The notes: generated from the letters alone by a model not told the origin. DNA of 59,287 nucleotides from Candidatus Fermentibacterota bacterium (GCA_012523605.1 JAAYTY010000101.1:1-59287); one strand, 5' to 3'; numbered from the stretch's first letter, positions 1 to 9,174 are shown. Numbers and translations are program-made.

Positions 1-2
1 AC

Positions 3-2435
3 AACTGGTGCAGCGGCAGGGCGTACATGGCGGCAGGGGAGCTGGCCCGGGCGGCTTCGCACCTGGAGAAGGCTCTCTTCCTCGCGGAGAACAGGGGTGA
101 CATACCGGTCGTAGCGGAGATACTCAGCTCTCTGGTGCTCTGCCAGGAAAGGCTTCCCGGCTACACGGTCAGACAGATGATCGAGAGCCTGGACAGGGTG
201 GCTTCCAGGGCCGCTTCGACCGGCAACGTCTCGTACAGGGCGTCGGCCGTCAGCAGGCTCATCGTTCTCTGCGTCAGATCGCTTCAACTGAACCGGGCGA
301 CCGGTCTTCTTGAAGAGTACGGGCGGCTCGGCCGCGGACCGGACTCTCCGGAGAGCCCCTTCCTCGCCTGGTATGTCTGCCTGCTGAACCACTTCTGCGG
401 CATGGAATCGCACCAGGAGGGCGCCGAAGCCTTTCTCCCCGGCACTGCGGACCTTCTCGATGACCTGAGGAGAGGCGTCGAGAGAATCGAGGACGCGAAG
501 AGGGTGGCCGGGGCTTTCGGGGGCAGCCAGAACAACGATCTCATACCGGCCGGCATCTATCTCGCCCTGGAATGTGCAGCCTGCGGCTTCCTCCAGTCGG
601 CGAAGATCGTAGGCAGGGCTCTGGCGGATGCCTATCGCCCGAGGCTGGAGGAGGTCCTGCAATGCTGGCGGCTCTGCATCAACGGCATCCTGGCACCCAG
701 GGTCTCCGAGGCGGAAAAGGTCTTCTGGTCTGCCCAGCAGATCAGCAGACAGCTGGACAGACTGCTCCTGGTCTGGCTGATCCTGAGGGTGCGGCAGAGA
801 CTGGAACCGGGCGGCGGTCCCGGAAGGGATGCCGCGGTGGCTGTCCTCCTCGAGGAGATGGACAGGCACATACTCTCGGGCCTGCCCCCGGAGATGGCGG
901 CCTCGTTCGAGTCGAGCAGGCTGGTGCGCGAGAGACGTGAAAAGCTCGCGGTTTTCTGTGACGATCCTTCCGCCCCTCTTGTCCAGATCCGCGACAGCGC
1001 CGCCGAGCGGGCGTTCGGGGGCGGGGGCGGCTTCCAGGGCCTGGAAACGATCAGAACGGACTACGGGATGCGCTCGGACCTGAGCTGGGGGCTCGAGGTC
1101 CTTGACACGTTCGCATCGGCCAGCAGGGTGATGATCATCTCCCTGGAAGGCGAGAAGCACTCGGTTCTGGAGCGCAGCGTCTCGTCGAAGGATCTGCCCC
1201 CCTCACCCGAGGTAGTTCAGGCCGCAAGGAGCTGCGAGGGCCGTCACCTGGTTGTGGACAACTTCGGGAAGACCCCCTTCGGAAACCGTTTCCTGCACGC
1301 GGTGCCGCTGGGCCGCCGTTCGCAGGGACTCCAGCCTGCCGAGCGCAGAAAACGGGTTTTCGAGGGTTCGCGGGACGGAAACTATCTCGTAGTGGAGGCG
1401 GACCTGCCCTTCGACACCCTTTCGAAGGGCCGCGCGAGCATGCTGATGTGCTTCGCGAGGCAGATAGGCGCGGCTCTGGCGCTCCGCGACCTCGAACAGC
1501 AGACCTGGCACGACGGCCTTACGGGAGCGAAGATCAGCGCGGTCTGGGTAGCGCGCCTGAAGGACGATCTCTCCTCCGGCAAGGTGACGAAGGAGAGGCC
1601 TCTTGCGGTCCTGATGATGGACCTGGACTTCTTCAAGTCCGTCAACGACACCTTCGGCCATCGCGAGGGCGACAGGGTTCTGAAGGCCTTCGTGGAAACA
1701 GTGTCCAGCACCATCCGCCCCGACGACATGATCGCGAGGCTGGGAGGCGAGGAGTTCGGCGTGATCCTGGAGGGGACGAGCGAGACAACGGCCTTCAGCG
1801 TGGCCGAGAGGATAAGGCGCAAGGTCGCCACGTCGGTGCTCAGACCCGACAGACGCCCCGTGACGGTAAGCATAGGAATCGCGGTCGCCCCCACGCACGG
1901 CGAGATCGCCGAGCTGGTCATCAGGCGCTCCGACATCGCCTTGTACCACAGCAAGGACAGCGGACGCGACAGATGCACGATGTGGGATCCCTCGATGTCC
2001 AGCACCTTCACGGAGAGGTCTCCCGTCTCCCTGCTGGACACGGGCGACCCCGGCTGGGACCAGCACATCTCCCGTGCCGTCCTGAAGATCGTCTCGTCCG
2101 GAGAGGCCACCCTGAATTCAGTGGCCGACGAAATGAGAAACGCCCTTCGCTGCGAATACCTGAAGCTGGAATCGGCCTCCGGGGAGAGGGTGGTCTTCGG
2201 CCCCGAGGAGATACAGAGGAGCATCAGGATGCAGGAGCCGGGCCCTCCGGGAAAGCCGGTCGAGGCCATGAGCCAGGACTGGAAGTACTTCTGCCTGTCC
2301 TGCGCGCTGCCCGGGGGCGGATCGATGGTGGCGGCATGGAGGGCATCCGAGGCCCTTCCCAAGAGCCTCCCCATGATCATAAAAGCCTTCGCCGGCCTGG
2401 CGGCCGCAGTTCTCGGAAGGTCCGAGCGGGGCTAG
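3..2435 (+). CDS. TPR-GAF-GGDEF diguanylate cyclase, 5' end outside window
   Basis: The reading frame is open to the left edge. The first Met (base 27) sits inside helical TPR-like sequence, so the true N-terminus is probably upstream. Numbering from that Met, residues 1-300 are TPR-like helices, about 350-480 look like a GAF sensor, and about 490-650 are a GGDEF domain. The active-site motif is GGEEF (573-577), preceded five residues earlier by RPDD, an intact RxxD inhibitory I-site. It should therefore make c-di-GMP from GTP with product feedback. About 140 further residues of unknown, possibly GAF-like fold follow. It has no transmembrane segment, so it is probably a cytoplasmic signalling protein. 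It converges on glyS; the two stop codons share the bases CTAG. Confidence 0.85.
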   Translation, partial: NWCSGRAYMAAGELARAASHLEKALFLAENRGDIPVVAEILSSLVLCQERLPGYTVRQMIESLDRVASRAASTGNVSYRASAVSRLIVLCVRSLQLNRATGLLEEYGRLGRGPDSPESPFLAWYVCLLNHFCGMESHQEGAEAFLPGTADLLDDLRRGVERIEDAKRVAGAFGGSQNNDLIPAGIYLALECAACGFLQSAKIVGRALADAYRPRLEEVLQCWRLCINGILAPRVSEAEKVFWSAQQISRQLDRLLLVWLILRVRQRLEPGGGPGRDAAVAVLLEEMDRHILSGLPPEMAASFESSRLVRERREKLAVFCDDPSAPLVQIRDSAAERAFGGGGGFQGLETIRTDYGMRSDLSWGLEVLDTFASASRVMIISLEGEKHSVLERSVSSKDLPPSPEVVQAARSCEGRHLVVDNFGKTPFGNRFLHAVPLGRRSQGLQPAERRKRVFEGSRDGNYLVVEADLPFDTLSKGRASMLMCFARQIGAALALRDLEQQTWHDGLTGAKISAVWVARLKDDLSSGKVTKERPLAVLMMDLDFFKSVNDTFGHREGDRVLKAFVETVSSTIRPDDMIARLGGEEFGVILEGTSETTAFSVAERIRRKVATSVLRPDRRPVTVSIGIAVAPTHGEIAELVIRRSDIALYHSKDSGRDRCTMWDPSMSSTFTERSPVSLLDTGDPGWDQHISRAVLKIVSSGEATLNSVADEMRNALRCEYLKLESASGERVVFGPEEIQRSIRMQEPGPPGKPVEAMSQDWKYFCLSCALPGGGSMVAAWRASEALPKSLPMIIKAFAGLAAAVLGRSERG

Positions 2436-3763
2436 CCGGCGACAGCCCCCCAGCCCTTGTCGAACAGATCCCTGAAGGCTTCGACCAGGCGATCCAGCGA
2501 GACGCGGACCTGCGCGAGAGAATCGCGCTCGCGTATCGTCACGGCGGAATCCTCCAGAGAGTCGAAGTCGAACGTCACGCAGTAGGGCGTGCCCGTCTCG
2601 TCCTGCCTGCGATATCGCTTTCCGATCGATCCCGTGACGTCGAAGTCGACCTTCCAGCGGGGTCTCAGCATCGAAGCCACGCGGGCGGCACCCTCCTCGA
2701 GCTTCCTGGAGAGGGGAAGGACGGCGATCTTTACGGGAGCCAGGGCCGGAGCGAGCCTGAGGACCACCCTGTCCCTGCCCTCTATGACATCCTCGAAGTA
2801 GGCGTCCAGCAGGACGGCCAGGAAGGTCCTCCCCACTCCACCGGATGTCTCCACCACGTGAGGGATCAGCTTTTCGTTTCCGGCCTGGTCGATGTACTCC
2901 AGGTTCTGGCCGCTCACGGCCATGTGCGCCCTGAGATCGAAGTCGGTACGGTTGGCTATTCCCTCCAGCTCCCCGAACCCGCCGGGCGAGAACGGGAAGG
3001 CATACTCGATGTCGGTGCATCCGGCGGCGTAATGCGCAAGCTCCTCCTTCGAATGCTCGCGGAGCCTCAGGTTCCCGCTCCTGATGCCTATCGAGCCATA
3101 CCAGGAGAGCCTCTCGGAGATCCAGTACTCCATCCACCGGGGGGCCTCCTCGCCCCGGCAGAAGAACTCCATTTCCATCTGCTCGAACTCGCGCGAGCGG
3201 AAGACGAAGTTCCTGGCCGTGATCTCGTTCCTGAAAGCCTTACCGATCTGGGCCACGCCGAAGGGCAGCCGGGGTCTGAGGGCGTTGGTGATGTTGCGGA
3301 AGTTGGTGAAGATGGACTGGCAGGTTTCCGGCCGCAGGTAGACCACCGCCGCCTCGTCCTCCACGGCGCCCATGTGCGTCCTGAACATCAGCCCGAAATC
3401 CCTGGGCTCAGTGAGCCTCCCCCCGCAGTCCGGGCAACGGCCGTCGGCGGTCTGGTCGGCCCTCCAGCGGGCCTTGCAGTCGAGACAGTCGACAAGCGGG
3501 TCGTGAAAGTGCTCCACGTGGCCGGAGGCCTTCCATGTGTCGGGGTGTGTGATGATGGCGGTGTCGACCCCGAAGACGTTCTCACGGGTGCGGACCATGG
3601 CGTCCCACCAGGCCGCCTCGATGTTCCGCTTGAGCTCGACTCCGAGCGGACCGTAGTCCCACGCCGACTGGAGGCCGCCGTAGATGTCTCCGGAAGGGAA
3701 GACGAAACCCAGCCTCTTGCAAAGGGAGACCAGCTTCTTCATGAGGTCGTCATCTGACGGCAT
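2432..3763 (-). CDS. glyS: Glycyl-tRNA synthetase, alpha2 single-chain type
   Basis: Class II aminoacyl-tRNA synthetase charging tRNA-Gly. The 443 residues match the homodimeric form, not the alpha2beta2 form. The N-terminus has the family block FPSGDIYGGLQSAWDYGPLG, followed by ASGHV and a Cys-rich insert (CLDCKARW, CPDCGG). A motif 2-like FRNEITARN and the RSREFEQMEMEFF block are present. The C-terminal third is the anticodon-binding domain (VKIAVLPL onward). The start ATG lies 14 bases inside recO, so it is the last gene of the phoH-pgpH-ybeY-corC-recO-glyS run and is likely translationally coupled. Its stop overlaps the stop of the convergent GGDEF gene. Confidence 0.97.
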   Translation of the reverse strand: MPSDDDLMKKLVSLCKRLGFVFPSGDIYGGLQSAWDYGPLGVELKRNIEAAWWDAMVRTRENVFGVDTAIITHPDTWKASGHVEHFHDPLVDCLDCKARWRADQTADGRCPDCGGRLTEPRDFGLMFRTHMGAVEDEAAVVYLRPETCQSIFTNFRNITNALRPRLPFGVAQIGKAFRNEITARNFVFRSREFEQMEMEFFCRGEEAPRWMEYWISERLSWYGSIGIRSGNLRLREHSKEELAHYAAGCTDIEYAFPFSPGGFGELEGIANRTDFDLRAHMAVSGQNLEYIDQAGNEKLIPHVVETSGGVGRTFLAVLLDAYFEDVIEGRDRVVLRLAPALAPVKIAVLPLSRKLEEGAARVASMLRPRWKVDFDVTGSIGKRYRRQDETGTPYCVTFDFDSLEDSAVTIRERDSLAQVRVSLDRLVEAFRDLFDKGWGAVAG

Positions 3764-4508
3764 TCTCGAGATCCTCCAGCACGGCCAGGGACCTGAACTT
3801 CAGCCTGGCCTGGACATGGGCCTCGGCATATTCCCTGAGGAAGTCATGGCATTGCCGGAAGCCCCCCTTCCAGAGACGGGTGCCGCCCGTCGATTCGATG
3901 TCAGTACGACGGCAGAGCCGCAGGAATTCCAGGAGCCCCGGGGCGATGCCGGCGTCTCCTGGACGCAGGCATCCGCGGCAGACCAGCCCGCCGGAGGTGT
4001 GGCTCCATGCAGGCTCCTCTCCGGTCATCTCCCCGCCGCACCTCGTGCACTTCTCCAGCTCCATCCTCACCCCGGCGAGCAGGAGGAGCTTCTCGATCCC
4101 GGCGCAGGTGACCGACCAGGGGGACGGCGCCGAGGCAAGCCTCCCGAAGACGGCCCCGATCAGATGGAACGTGGGACTGCAGGGCTCGCTGCCGTACAGG
4201 AGTCCCGACACCCATTCCGAGAACAGGCCGGCGTGGGCGTAGGCCCGCGGATCGGCCCTGAGGGCGGGGATGGGCTGCTCCACCGCGGCGTCGATCAGGG
4301 TGTCCATCTCCCTGCCCTCGCGCCGGGACAGGGTCGCGGCGATTCCGGAGAACGGTTCGAGCGTGCCGTGGAGCCTCCCTCCGGGGCGAAGGGCGCCCCT
4401 CGCCATCGCGGAGATCCGGCCGTAATCCAGCGAATAGAGGTGCAGTATCAAGGACGTGTCGCTCCAGCGGATCCTGCGGAGCACCCAGGCCGGAGTGGTG
4501 CTCCTCAC
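3750..4508 (-). CDS. recO: DNA repair protein RecO
   Basis: Recombination mediator that helps load RecA on SSB-coated gaps with RecR. The GTG start overlaps the corC stop as GTGA and gives 252 residues, close to the usual 240-250. It begins with the typical N-terminal OB-fold (TPAWVLRRIRWSDTSLIL, then YGRISAMARGALRPGG). The C-terminal region has an intact C4 zinc finger at Cys154/157 and Cys177/180. The same frame stays open far upstream, but that part is antisense-like shadow within corC. It overlaps glyS by 14 bases. Confidence 0.93.
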   Translation of the reverse strand: MRSTTPAWVLRRIRWSDTSLILHLYSLDYGRISAMARGALRPGGRLHGTLEPFSGIAATLSRREGREMDTLIDAAVEQPIPALRADPRAYAHAGLFSEWVSGLLYGSEPCSPTFHLIGAVFGRLASAPSPWSVTCAGIEKLLLLAGVRMELEKCTRCGGEMTGEEPAWSHTSGGLVCRGCLRPGDAGIAPGLLEFLRLCRRTDIESTGGTRLWKGGFRQCHDFLREYAEAHVQARLKFRSLAVLEDLENAVR

Positions 4509-5731
4509 TGCCCGGGTTTCTCCGACTTCGAATCCTCCGGAGTTATCTTCAGGAGGAGTATCCTCTGCGCACGCACCTTCTCTACTGTGAAGGTATGGCC
4601 TTCGAGGGTCACCTGTTCTCCAGGGCGGGGTATCTTCCCGAGCGCGTGATAGACCAGACCCCCTGCAGTGGCGAAGTCGTCGTCCTCGAACGAGGTGTCG
4701 AGCAGCTCGTTGAGCCTGTCGATGGGCAGCATGGCGTCCACCCTGTAGGAGCCCATTCCCAGGGACTGCATCTGGGGCGCCTCCGAGAGATCGAATTCGT
4801 CCCTTATCTCCCCGAAGACCTCCTCGAGGATGTCCTCCATCGTCACCAGCCCGGCCGTGCCGCCGTACTCGTCCACGACGATCGCCATGTGTATCCTGTG
4901 CGACTGGAACTCGCGCAGGAGGTAGTCGATCTTCTTGTACTCGGGTATGAAGTATGCCTGTCTGAGGATCCTCTCCATCTGGAAATCGCGGCCGCCGCCT
5001 GCCAGGACGCGCAGGAGATCCTTCGCATAGAGGACTCCGACCACCTGGTCGATCTTCTCGCGGTATACGGGTATCCTCGAATGGCCTGCCCTGAGGACCT
5101 CGGCCAGCACCGCCTGGAGGTCGTCGCTGAGCTCGATGCAGACCATGTCTATCCTGGGGACCATCACCTCGCGGACTATCCTGTCGGAGAACTCGACTAT
5201 TCCGTCCATGAGCTCGCGCTCCTGGTCGAAGTCGTCTGCGTCGCCCTTGCCGCGCCTCTGTTCGAGCCACATCAGGTCGGGCGGAGTGAAAGCCCACTCG
5301 CCGCCGGAGGTGTCTCCTCCGGTCGGTGGCCTTCCGAGGAGGATCCTCACCGGGAAGTGGAGCAGGAGCCTCAGGGCCTCGAAGGGCAGGCGGAGAGCCT
5401 TCGCCGCGGCGGCCGGACGGGTGTGTCCCAGCCATGACGGGGCCAGTTCGCCCAGGAGGAGAACGAGAAGCGTTCCCCCTGTCACCGAGAGGGCGGGGTT
5501 CACGCGGTCGGAGAAACCGCACGCAACGAGCACCACGCCGGCGCCGGACGCCATCAGCGCGAGCAGCCGCGCCAGCCACAGGACCCTGAGCCTCACCATG
5601 GCCTCGTATCGCCTCTCGGAGGGATCGCGTCCCTTCTCGATGATCATCTCCGGGAGGCAGGCCCTCACCGCGCCGACCAGCGCCAGCAGAGCGAATCCGG
5701 AGGCGAGGATCGCCAAGCCGGCCGTGATCAT
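4505..5731 (-). CDS. CorC/HlyC-family CNNM-CBS membrane protein
   Basis: Putative Mg2+/Co2+ transport-associated protein of the CNNM/CorC (also GldE/YtfL) family, 408 residues. The N-terminal ~150 residues hold hydrophobic segments (from residue 2, about 50-85 and 90-125) typical of a short CNNM/DUF21 domain. A paired CBS domain follows (MVPRIDMVCIE ... GHSRIPVYREKIDQVVGVLYAKDLL ... HMAIVVDEYGGTAGLVTMEDILEEVFG), then a CorC_HlyC C-terminal domain. It is sandwiched between ybeY and recO with 4-base overlaps on both sides, the common position for this family. The exact substrate cannot be read from sequence. Confidence 0.9.
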   Translation of the reverse strand: MITAGLAILASGFALLALVGAVRACLPEMIIEKGRDPSERRYEAMVRLRVLWLARLLALMASGAGVVLVACGFSDRVNPALSVTGGTLLVLLLGELAPSWLGHTRPAAAAKALRLPFEALRLLLHFPVRILLGRPPTGGDTSGGEWAFTPPDLMWLEQRRGKGDADDFDQERELMDGIVEFSDRIVREVMVPRIDMVCIELSDDLQAVLAEVLRAGHSRIPVYREKIDQVVGVLYAKDLLRVLAGGGRDFQMERILRQAYFIPEYKKIDYLLREFQSHRIHMAIVVDEYGGTAGLVTMEDILEEVFGEIRDEFDLSEAPQMQSLGMGSYRVDAMLPIDRLNELLDTSFEDDDFATAGGLVYHALGKIPRPGEQVTLEGHTFTVEKVRAQRILLLKITPEDSKSEKPGQ

Positions 5732-6117
5732 CCTGCGGCCTCCATCGCCCTCCGGACAAGCTCTGCCGTCAAGCCGGACATCTCCTCCTCGTCCCGGGGG
5801 GAATCATGAGTGTGTCCGGCGAGGTGGAGGTAGCCGTGGAAGACCCTCTCCAGGACGGCCTCGAGGGGAGGGAACAGGCGGCAGTCCACGTAGATCACGC
5901 CCTCGGGCGCCCCGGGGCCCTCGGACATGTCGAAGGTCAGGACGTCGGTGGGCCTGTCGATCATGCGGAAGCGCCGGTTGAGGACGCGCATGCATCCGGG
6001 GTCTGTGAGGACGATCTCTATGTCGCCGTCGAGCATGGTGCCCAGCAGACCCTCGAGCATCCCCGCGTCGATGCCCGGGCGGTCACACTCCGCCGCTACG
6101 GTCAGGCTCCGAGCCAT
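5728..6117 (-). CDS. ybeY: Endoribonuclease YbeY (rRNA maturation)
   Basis: Single-strand metalloendoribonuclease used in 16S rRNA 3' processing and ribosome quality control. The 129 residues carry the zinc motif H-x3-H-x5-H as His94, His98 and His104 (HGYLHLAGHTHD). The upstream block RPTDVLTFDMSE is also diagnostic. The start overlaps the end of pgpH by 35 bases and the stop overlaps corC by 4. The pgpH-ybeY-corC order is conserved in many bacteria. Confidence 0.94.
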   Translation of the reverse strand: MARSLTVAAECDRPGIDAGMLEGLLGTMLDGDIEIVLTDPGCMRVLNRRFRMIDRPTDVLTFDMSEGPGAPEGVIYVDCRLFPPLEAVLERVFHGYLHLAGHTHDSPRDEEEMSGLTAELVRRAMEAAG

Positions 6118-8149
6118 AGGGGTAGTCCTTCACCCTTTCGTGGAAGCGCCCGCGGAGGACCTGGAGGAAGGCACGCTCTATCGACTTCAGATTGCCCCTC
6201 GTGATGTGGCAGTTGTCGAGCTGGCCGTCCGTGTCCTTGTCCTCTATCACCGCGGCCACCACCGAGGCGATGGTGTCCATCGTGGGCGACTGGAGGCCCT
6301 TCGCGGCGGAGTCCACCGCGTCGGCGAGCATGACAAGGGCCGCTTCGCGGGACGCAGGGATCGGCCCTCTGTATCTGTAGTCGGACTGTTTCACATCGTC
6401 GGGCGAGGAGGCCATCTTCCTGGCCTTCTCGTAGAAGCTCTTCACGCAGGTCGTTCCGTGGTGCTGCTCTATGATGTCCACTATCGGCGCCGGGACCCTG
6501 AATTTCCTTGCGAGCCGCACGCCCTCGGCCACATGTGCGGTGACCCTGCGGTAGCTCTCCATGGGATGCATGGAGTCGTGCGGATTCGCCTGATCGCCCG
6601 GGCCATGGGCGAGGTTCTCGATGAAATAATAGGGTTCCTTCAGCTTGCCCACGTCGTGATAGAGGCCGCCGGCCTCGGAGAGGTCCGCGTCGGCCTCGAT
6701 CGCCCTTGCGGCCTCTGCGGCAAGGTCGGCTACGTCCTGGGAGTGCTGCCATGTTCCCATGGCGAACCTGCTCAGATCAACGAGCAGGGGATGGCTCCTG
6801 TTCCTGGCCTCTCCGATGGAGAGGATCGTATAGACGCCGAACAACTTCTCGAAGACCTGCAGCAGGGCAGAGGCGAGCCCGACGCCTGCGACCGAGGAGA
6901 GGACGATTTCGACGAGCGGCACGAAGAGGCCCCTCGTGCCTGTGCTTATGTCCAGCAGTCTGCACAGGAGAAGCATGGAAACGCCGCCCGCGGCAGAAAG
7001 CCCGATGCTCCAGGGTATGCTGCTGCGCTTCCGGAGATCCCACGCCGCGTAGCCCGCGAGAGAGCCGGCGGCGGCCGTGACCAGGACGCTGCTGTAGGCA
7101 TGGGGCTGAGCCGCGGCCGTGGCCGCGGCGAAGACGAACGACAGGACGGCCGCGTGCCTTCGCCGGAAGAAGATCCCGGTGAGTGCGGCCCCGAACGTGA
7201 CCAGCGAGGCGAAGGAGCCCCTGAGGGGGCTGCCGACCACGAGCCACGCGAGTCCGGTCCCGGCCAGGGAGAGAATCCAGGCGGCAATCAGGAGGAGGGA
7301 TCTGCTCCTGGACTTCCAGGTCTCCGGCATCGAGTCCCTCACGTAGAGGATCACCACGTACACCAGCCCGGTCACCAGAAGGAGCCGCGCGACGAGGTAT
7401 CTCGTCCATCTACCTACCGAGATCGAGTATTCGGACTCCCTCAGGGCTTCCAGCCACCTGATGTTGTCCCTCGTGATCCTCCCGCCCGGCGGGACGAGCA
7501 CATCGCCGCTCCGGAAGGTCGTGTCTATGCCGTCGAACGCCGCCATCCTGGCCTCGATGATCCCCGAGCGCCTGGCGCTGTCCGGAATGACGTTCGGGAA
7601 TAGCAGGGCTGCCAGCGAGTCGGCGGTGTGAGGGGGCATTCCGCCGCCTTCGAGCGCCTGGCGGAAAGCACGGGTGACTTCGGATATCTGGTGGAGGTTG
7701 AGGTTCCCGAGCGGGAGCTCCCGGCTGTCGTCGCCGCCGCGGCGCACCACGGCCGAATCCCCGGTGAATGACGCTCTCAGGGATGCGATGTCCACCATCA
7801 CGCCCTTGTCGTACATTGTCTGCAGGAGGCCGACGGCGCCGTTCACGAAAGTGGTGTCGCTGGTGGCGGCCAGCATCCTGCTCCTGAGAACGGGCTCGAG
7901 ACGGCTCCATCCCCCGTCGTCGTAGTTCAGGTAGACCGGGGTCTCGAGCTCAAGCCTGCTCCTCATCTCCTCTTCCTCCGCGGCGCCCATCGGAACCGCG
8001 AAGTCCACGGGAGCGACAATCCCCTCGGGGACGAACTGGCCCTCGCCCACCTCCATATCGAACATCGGTTGCTGCCTGTCGAGGAAGAGCAGAAGAGAAA
8101 CCCCGGCGAAGGCGGCGACGACCATGAGGATCCCGAAAGGACGCTTCAT
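6083..8149 (-). CDS. pgpH: 7TM-HD family cyclic-di-AMP phosphodiesterase (PgpH-like)
   Basis: Membrane phosphodiesterase of the 7TMR-HD family; characterized members (PgpH) hydrolyse c-di-AMP. Of its 688 residues, one N-terminal membrane helix (about 6-24) leads into an extracytoplasmic 7TMR-HDED region (about 30-270). A block of hydrophobic helices (about 280-460) and a cytoplasmic HD domain follow. The HD pair is His498-Asp499 in LYHDVGKL, with upstream H in WQHSQDVA and downstream H/E in IIEQHHGTT. The ATG start overlaps the phoH stop (ATGA). The phoH-pgpH-ybeY order is the standard one. Confidence 0.93.
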   Translation of the reverse strand: MKRPFGILMVVAAFAGVSLLLFLDRQQPMFDMEVGEGQFVPEGIVAPVDFAVPMGAAEEEEMRSRLELETPVYLNYDDGGWSRLEPVLRSRMLAATSDTTFVNGAVGLLQTMYDKGVMVDIASLRASFTGDSAVVRRGGDDSRELPLGNLNLHQISEVTRAFRQALEGGGMPPHTADSLAALLFPNVIPDSARRSGIIEARMAAFDGIDTTFRSGDVLVPPGGRITRDNIRWLEALRESEYSISVGRWTRYLVARLLLVTGLVYVVILYVRDSMPETWKSRSRSLLLIAAWILSLAGTGLAWLVVGSPLRGSFASLVTFGAALTGIFFRRRHAAVLSFVFAAATAAAQPHAYSSVLVTAAAGSLAGYAAWDLRKRSSIPWSIGLSAAGGVSMLLLCRLLDISTGTRGLFVPLVEIVLSSVAGVGLASALLQVFEKLFGVYTILSIGEARNRSHPLLVDLSRFAMGTWQHSQDVADLAAEAARAIEADADLSEAGGLYHDVGKLKEPYYFIENLAHGPGDQANPHDSMHPMESYRRVTAHVAEGVRLARKFRVPAPIVDIIEQHHGTTCVKSFYEKARKMASSPDDVKQSDYRYRGPIPASREAALVMLADAVDSAAKGLQSPTMDTIASVVAAVIEDKDTDGQLDNCHITRGNLKSIERAFLQVLRGRFHERVKDYPYGSEPDRSGGV

Positions 8150-9102
8150 GCCTGCCCGGCCTCCTCGGCCGAAGCCTTCGAGAAGGCGGAGATGATCCTC
8201 TGGACGAGCGGGTGCCTGACCACGTCCTGCTCGCTCATGTAGACGAACCTGATCCCCTCGACCCCGCCCAGTATTCCCTGGATCCTCACCAGACCGCTCG
8301 CCGTGACCGGACGGAGATCGATCTGCGTGATGTCGCCGGTCACCACGACCCTCGACCTGAATCCCATCCTCGTCAGAAACATCTTGAGCTGGGTGAGCGT
8401 GGTGTTCTGCGCCTCGTCGAGGATCACGAACGAGTCGTTCAGAGTGCGCCCCCTCATGTACGCCAGAGGGGCGACCTCGATGACCTGGTTTTCCATGCTG
8501 CGCTTCAGTCTCGCGGGGGAGAGCGTATCGTTTAGCGCGTCGTAGATGGGCTTGAGATACGGGTCGATCTTCTGCTGGAGGTCTCCCGGCAGGAAGCCGA
8601 GGTTTTCACCGGCCTCCACGGCCGGCCTGGTGATGATGATCCTGCCGACCAGCCCGTCGCGGAGTGCTCCGACCGCGGCGGCCACGGCGAGGAAGGTCTT
8701 GCCCGTTCCGGCGGGGCCGATGCTGAAGACAACCTCGGACTCCCTCATAGCCTTCATGTACTCGGCCTGGCCGGGGGTCTTGGGAACAACCCGCCCGGCC
8801 TTGCCCGGAACCGTCAGTTCGAGCCGGGAGTCGCAGGGTGCTGGGAAGTCGAGGGCCTTGTAGAGGGTCATCTCCCTCACCTCGCCGGATGCGGCGAGGT
8901 CCTCCCTGAGGCGGTCTATTACGCAGGCCGCCTTCTCGGCGGCGGAGGCTTCGCCGGTGAACACGATCCTGCCGTCGCGATACACCGCCTGTACGCCCAG
9001 GCGGGAACAGACGAGCCTGAGCCAGGAATCGCCCGGTCCGAGGACCAGACCGGCTTCCTCGGGGGGCAGATCCCTGACGGCCGTTCCGGTTTCGGTTGTC
9101 AT
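8146..9102 (-). CDS. phoH: PhoH-family ATPase
   Basis: PhoH/YbeZ-type P-loop ATPase, 318 residues, often a partner of YbeY and linked to RNA metabolism. The N-terminal ~75 residues resemble the KH-like region of the family. Walker A is GPAGTGKT at 129-136, and the Walker B-like block is NDSFVILDEAQN. TRMGFRSRVVVTGDITQIDL is the family signature. No Shine-Dalgarno sequence precedes the ATG, and a TATGAT hexamer ends only 6 bases upstream of it, so the transcript may be leaderless. It heads the six-gene phoH-glyS run. Confidence 0.95.
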   Translation of the reverse strand: MTTETGTAVRDLPPEEAGLVLGPGDSWLRLVCSRLGVQAVYRDGRIVFTGEASAAEKAACVIDRLREDLAASGEVREMTLYKALDFPAPCDSRLELTVPGKAGRVVPKTPGQAEYMKAMRESEVVFSIGPAGTGKTFLAVAAAVGALRDGLVGRIIITRPAVEAGENLGFLPGDLQQKIDPYLKPIYDALNDTLSPARLKRSMENQVIEVAPLAYMRGRTLNDSFVILDEAQNTTLTQLKMFLTRMGFRSRVVVTGDITQIDLRPVTASGLVRIQGILGGVEGIRFVYMSEQDVVRHPLVQRIISAFSKASAEEAGQA

Positions 9103-9108
9103 GCGGAT

Positions 9109-9114
9109 ATCATA
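9109..9114 (-). promoter_or_regulatory. Putative -10 element of phoH (leaderless start)
   Basis: On the minus strand this reads TATGAT, one base from the consensus TATAAT. It ends 6 bases before the phoH ATG, so transcription would begin at or next to the start codon. No convincing -35 is visible: the hexamer 17 bases upstream (GAGCTT) lies in the arm of the preceding terminator. Position relative to the ATG supports the call; it is inference. Confidence 0.45.
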
Positions 9115-9124
9115 TTCCGGCGCG

Positions 9125-9160
9125 AAAAGGGAAGCTCCCCCGTCTCCGGAGGAGCTTCCC
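9125..9160 (-). terminator. Intrinsic terminator after the LysM gene
   Basis: A perfect 10-bp stem, GGGAAGCTCC (9129-9138) with GGAGCTTCCC (9151-9160), encloses a 12-base loop. On the minus strand it is followed by TTTT (9128-9125). It lies 14 bases downstream of the LysM stop and only ~27 bases upstream of the phoH ATG. Confidence 0.8.
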
Positions 9161-9174
9161 CTCTGCTGGCTCTT

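Noticed and set aside
1448..3757. Long open frame on the plus strand crossing the GGDEF gene end and antisense to glyS
   Set aside because: High GC keeps alternative frames open; the product is Arg/Gly/Pro-rich low-quality sequence without a domain, while both overlapped genes have clear family motifs.
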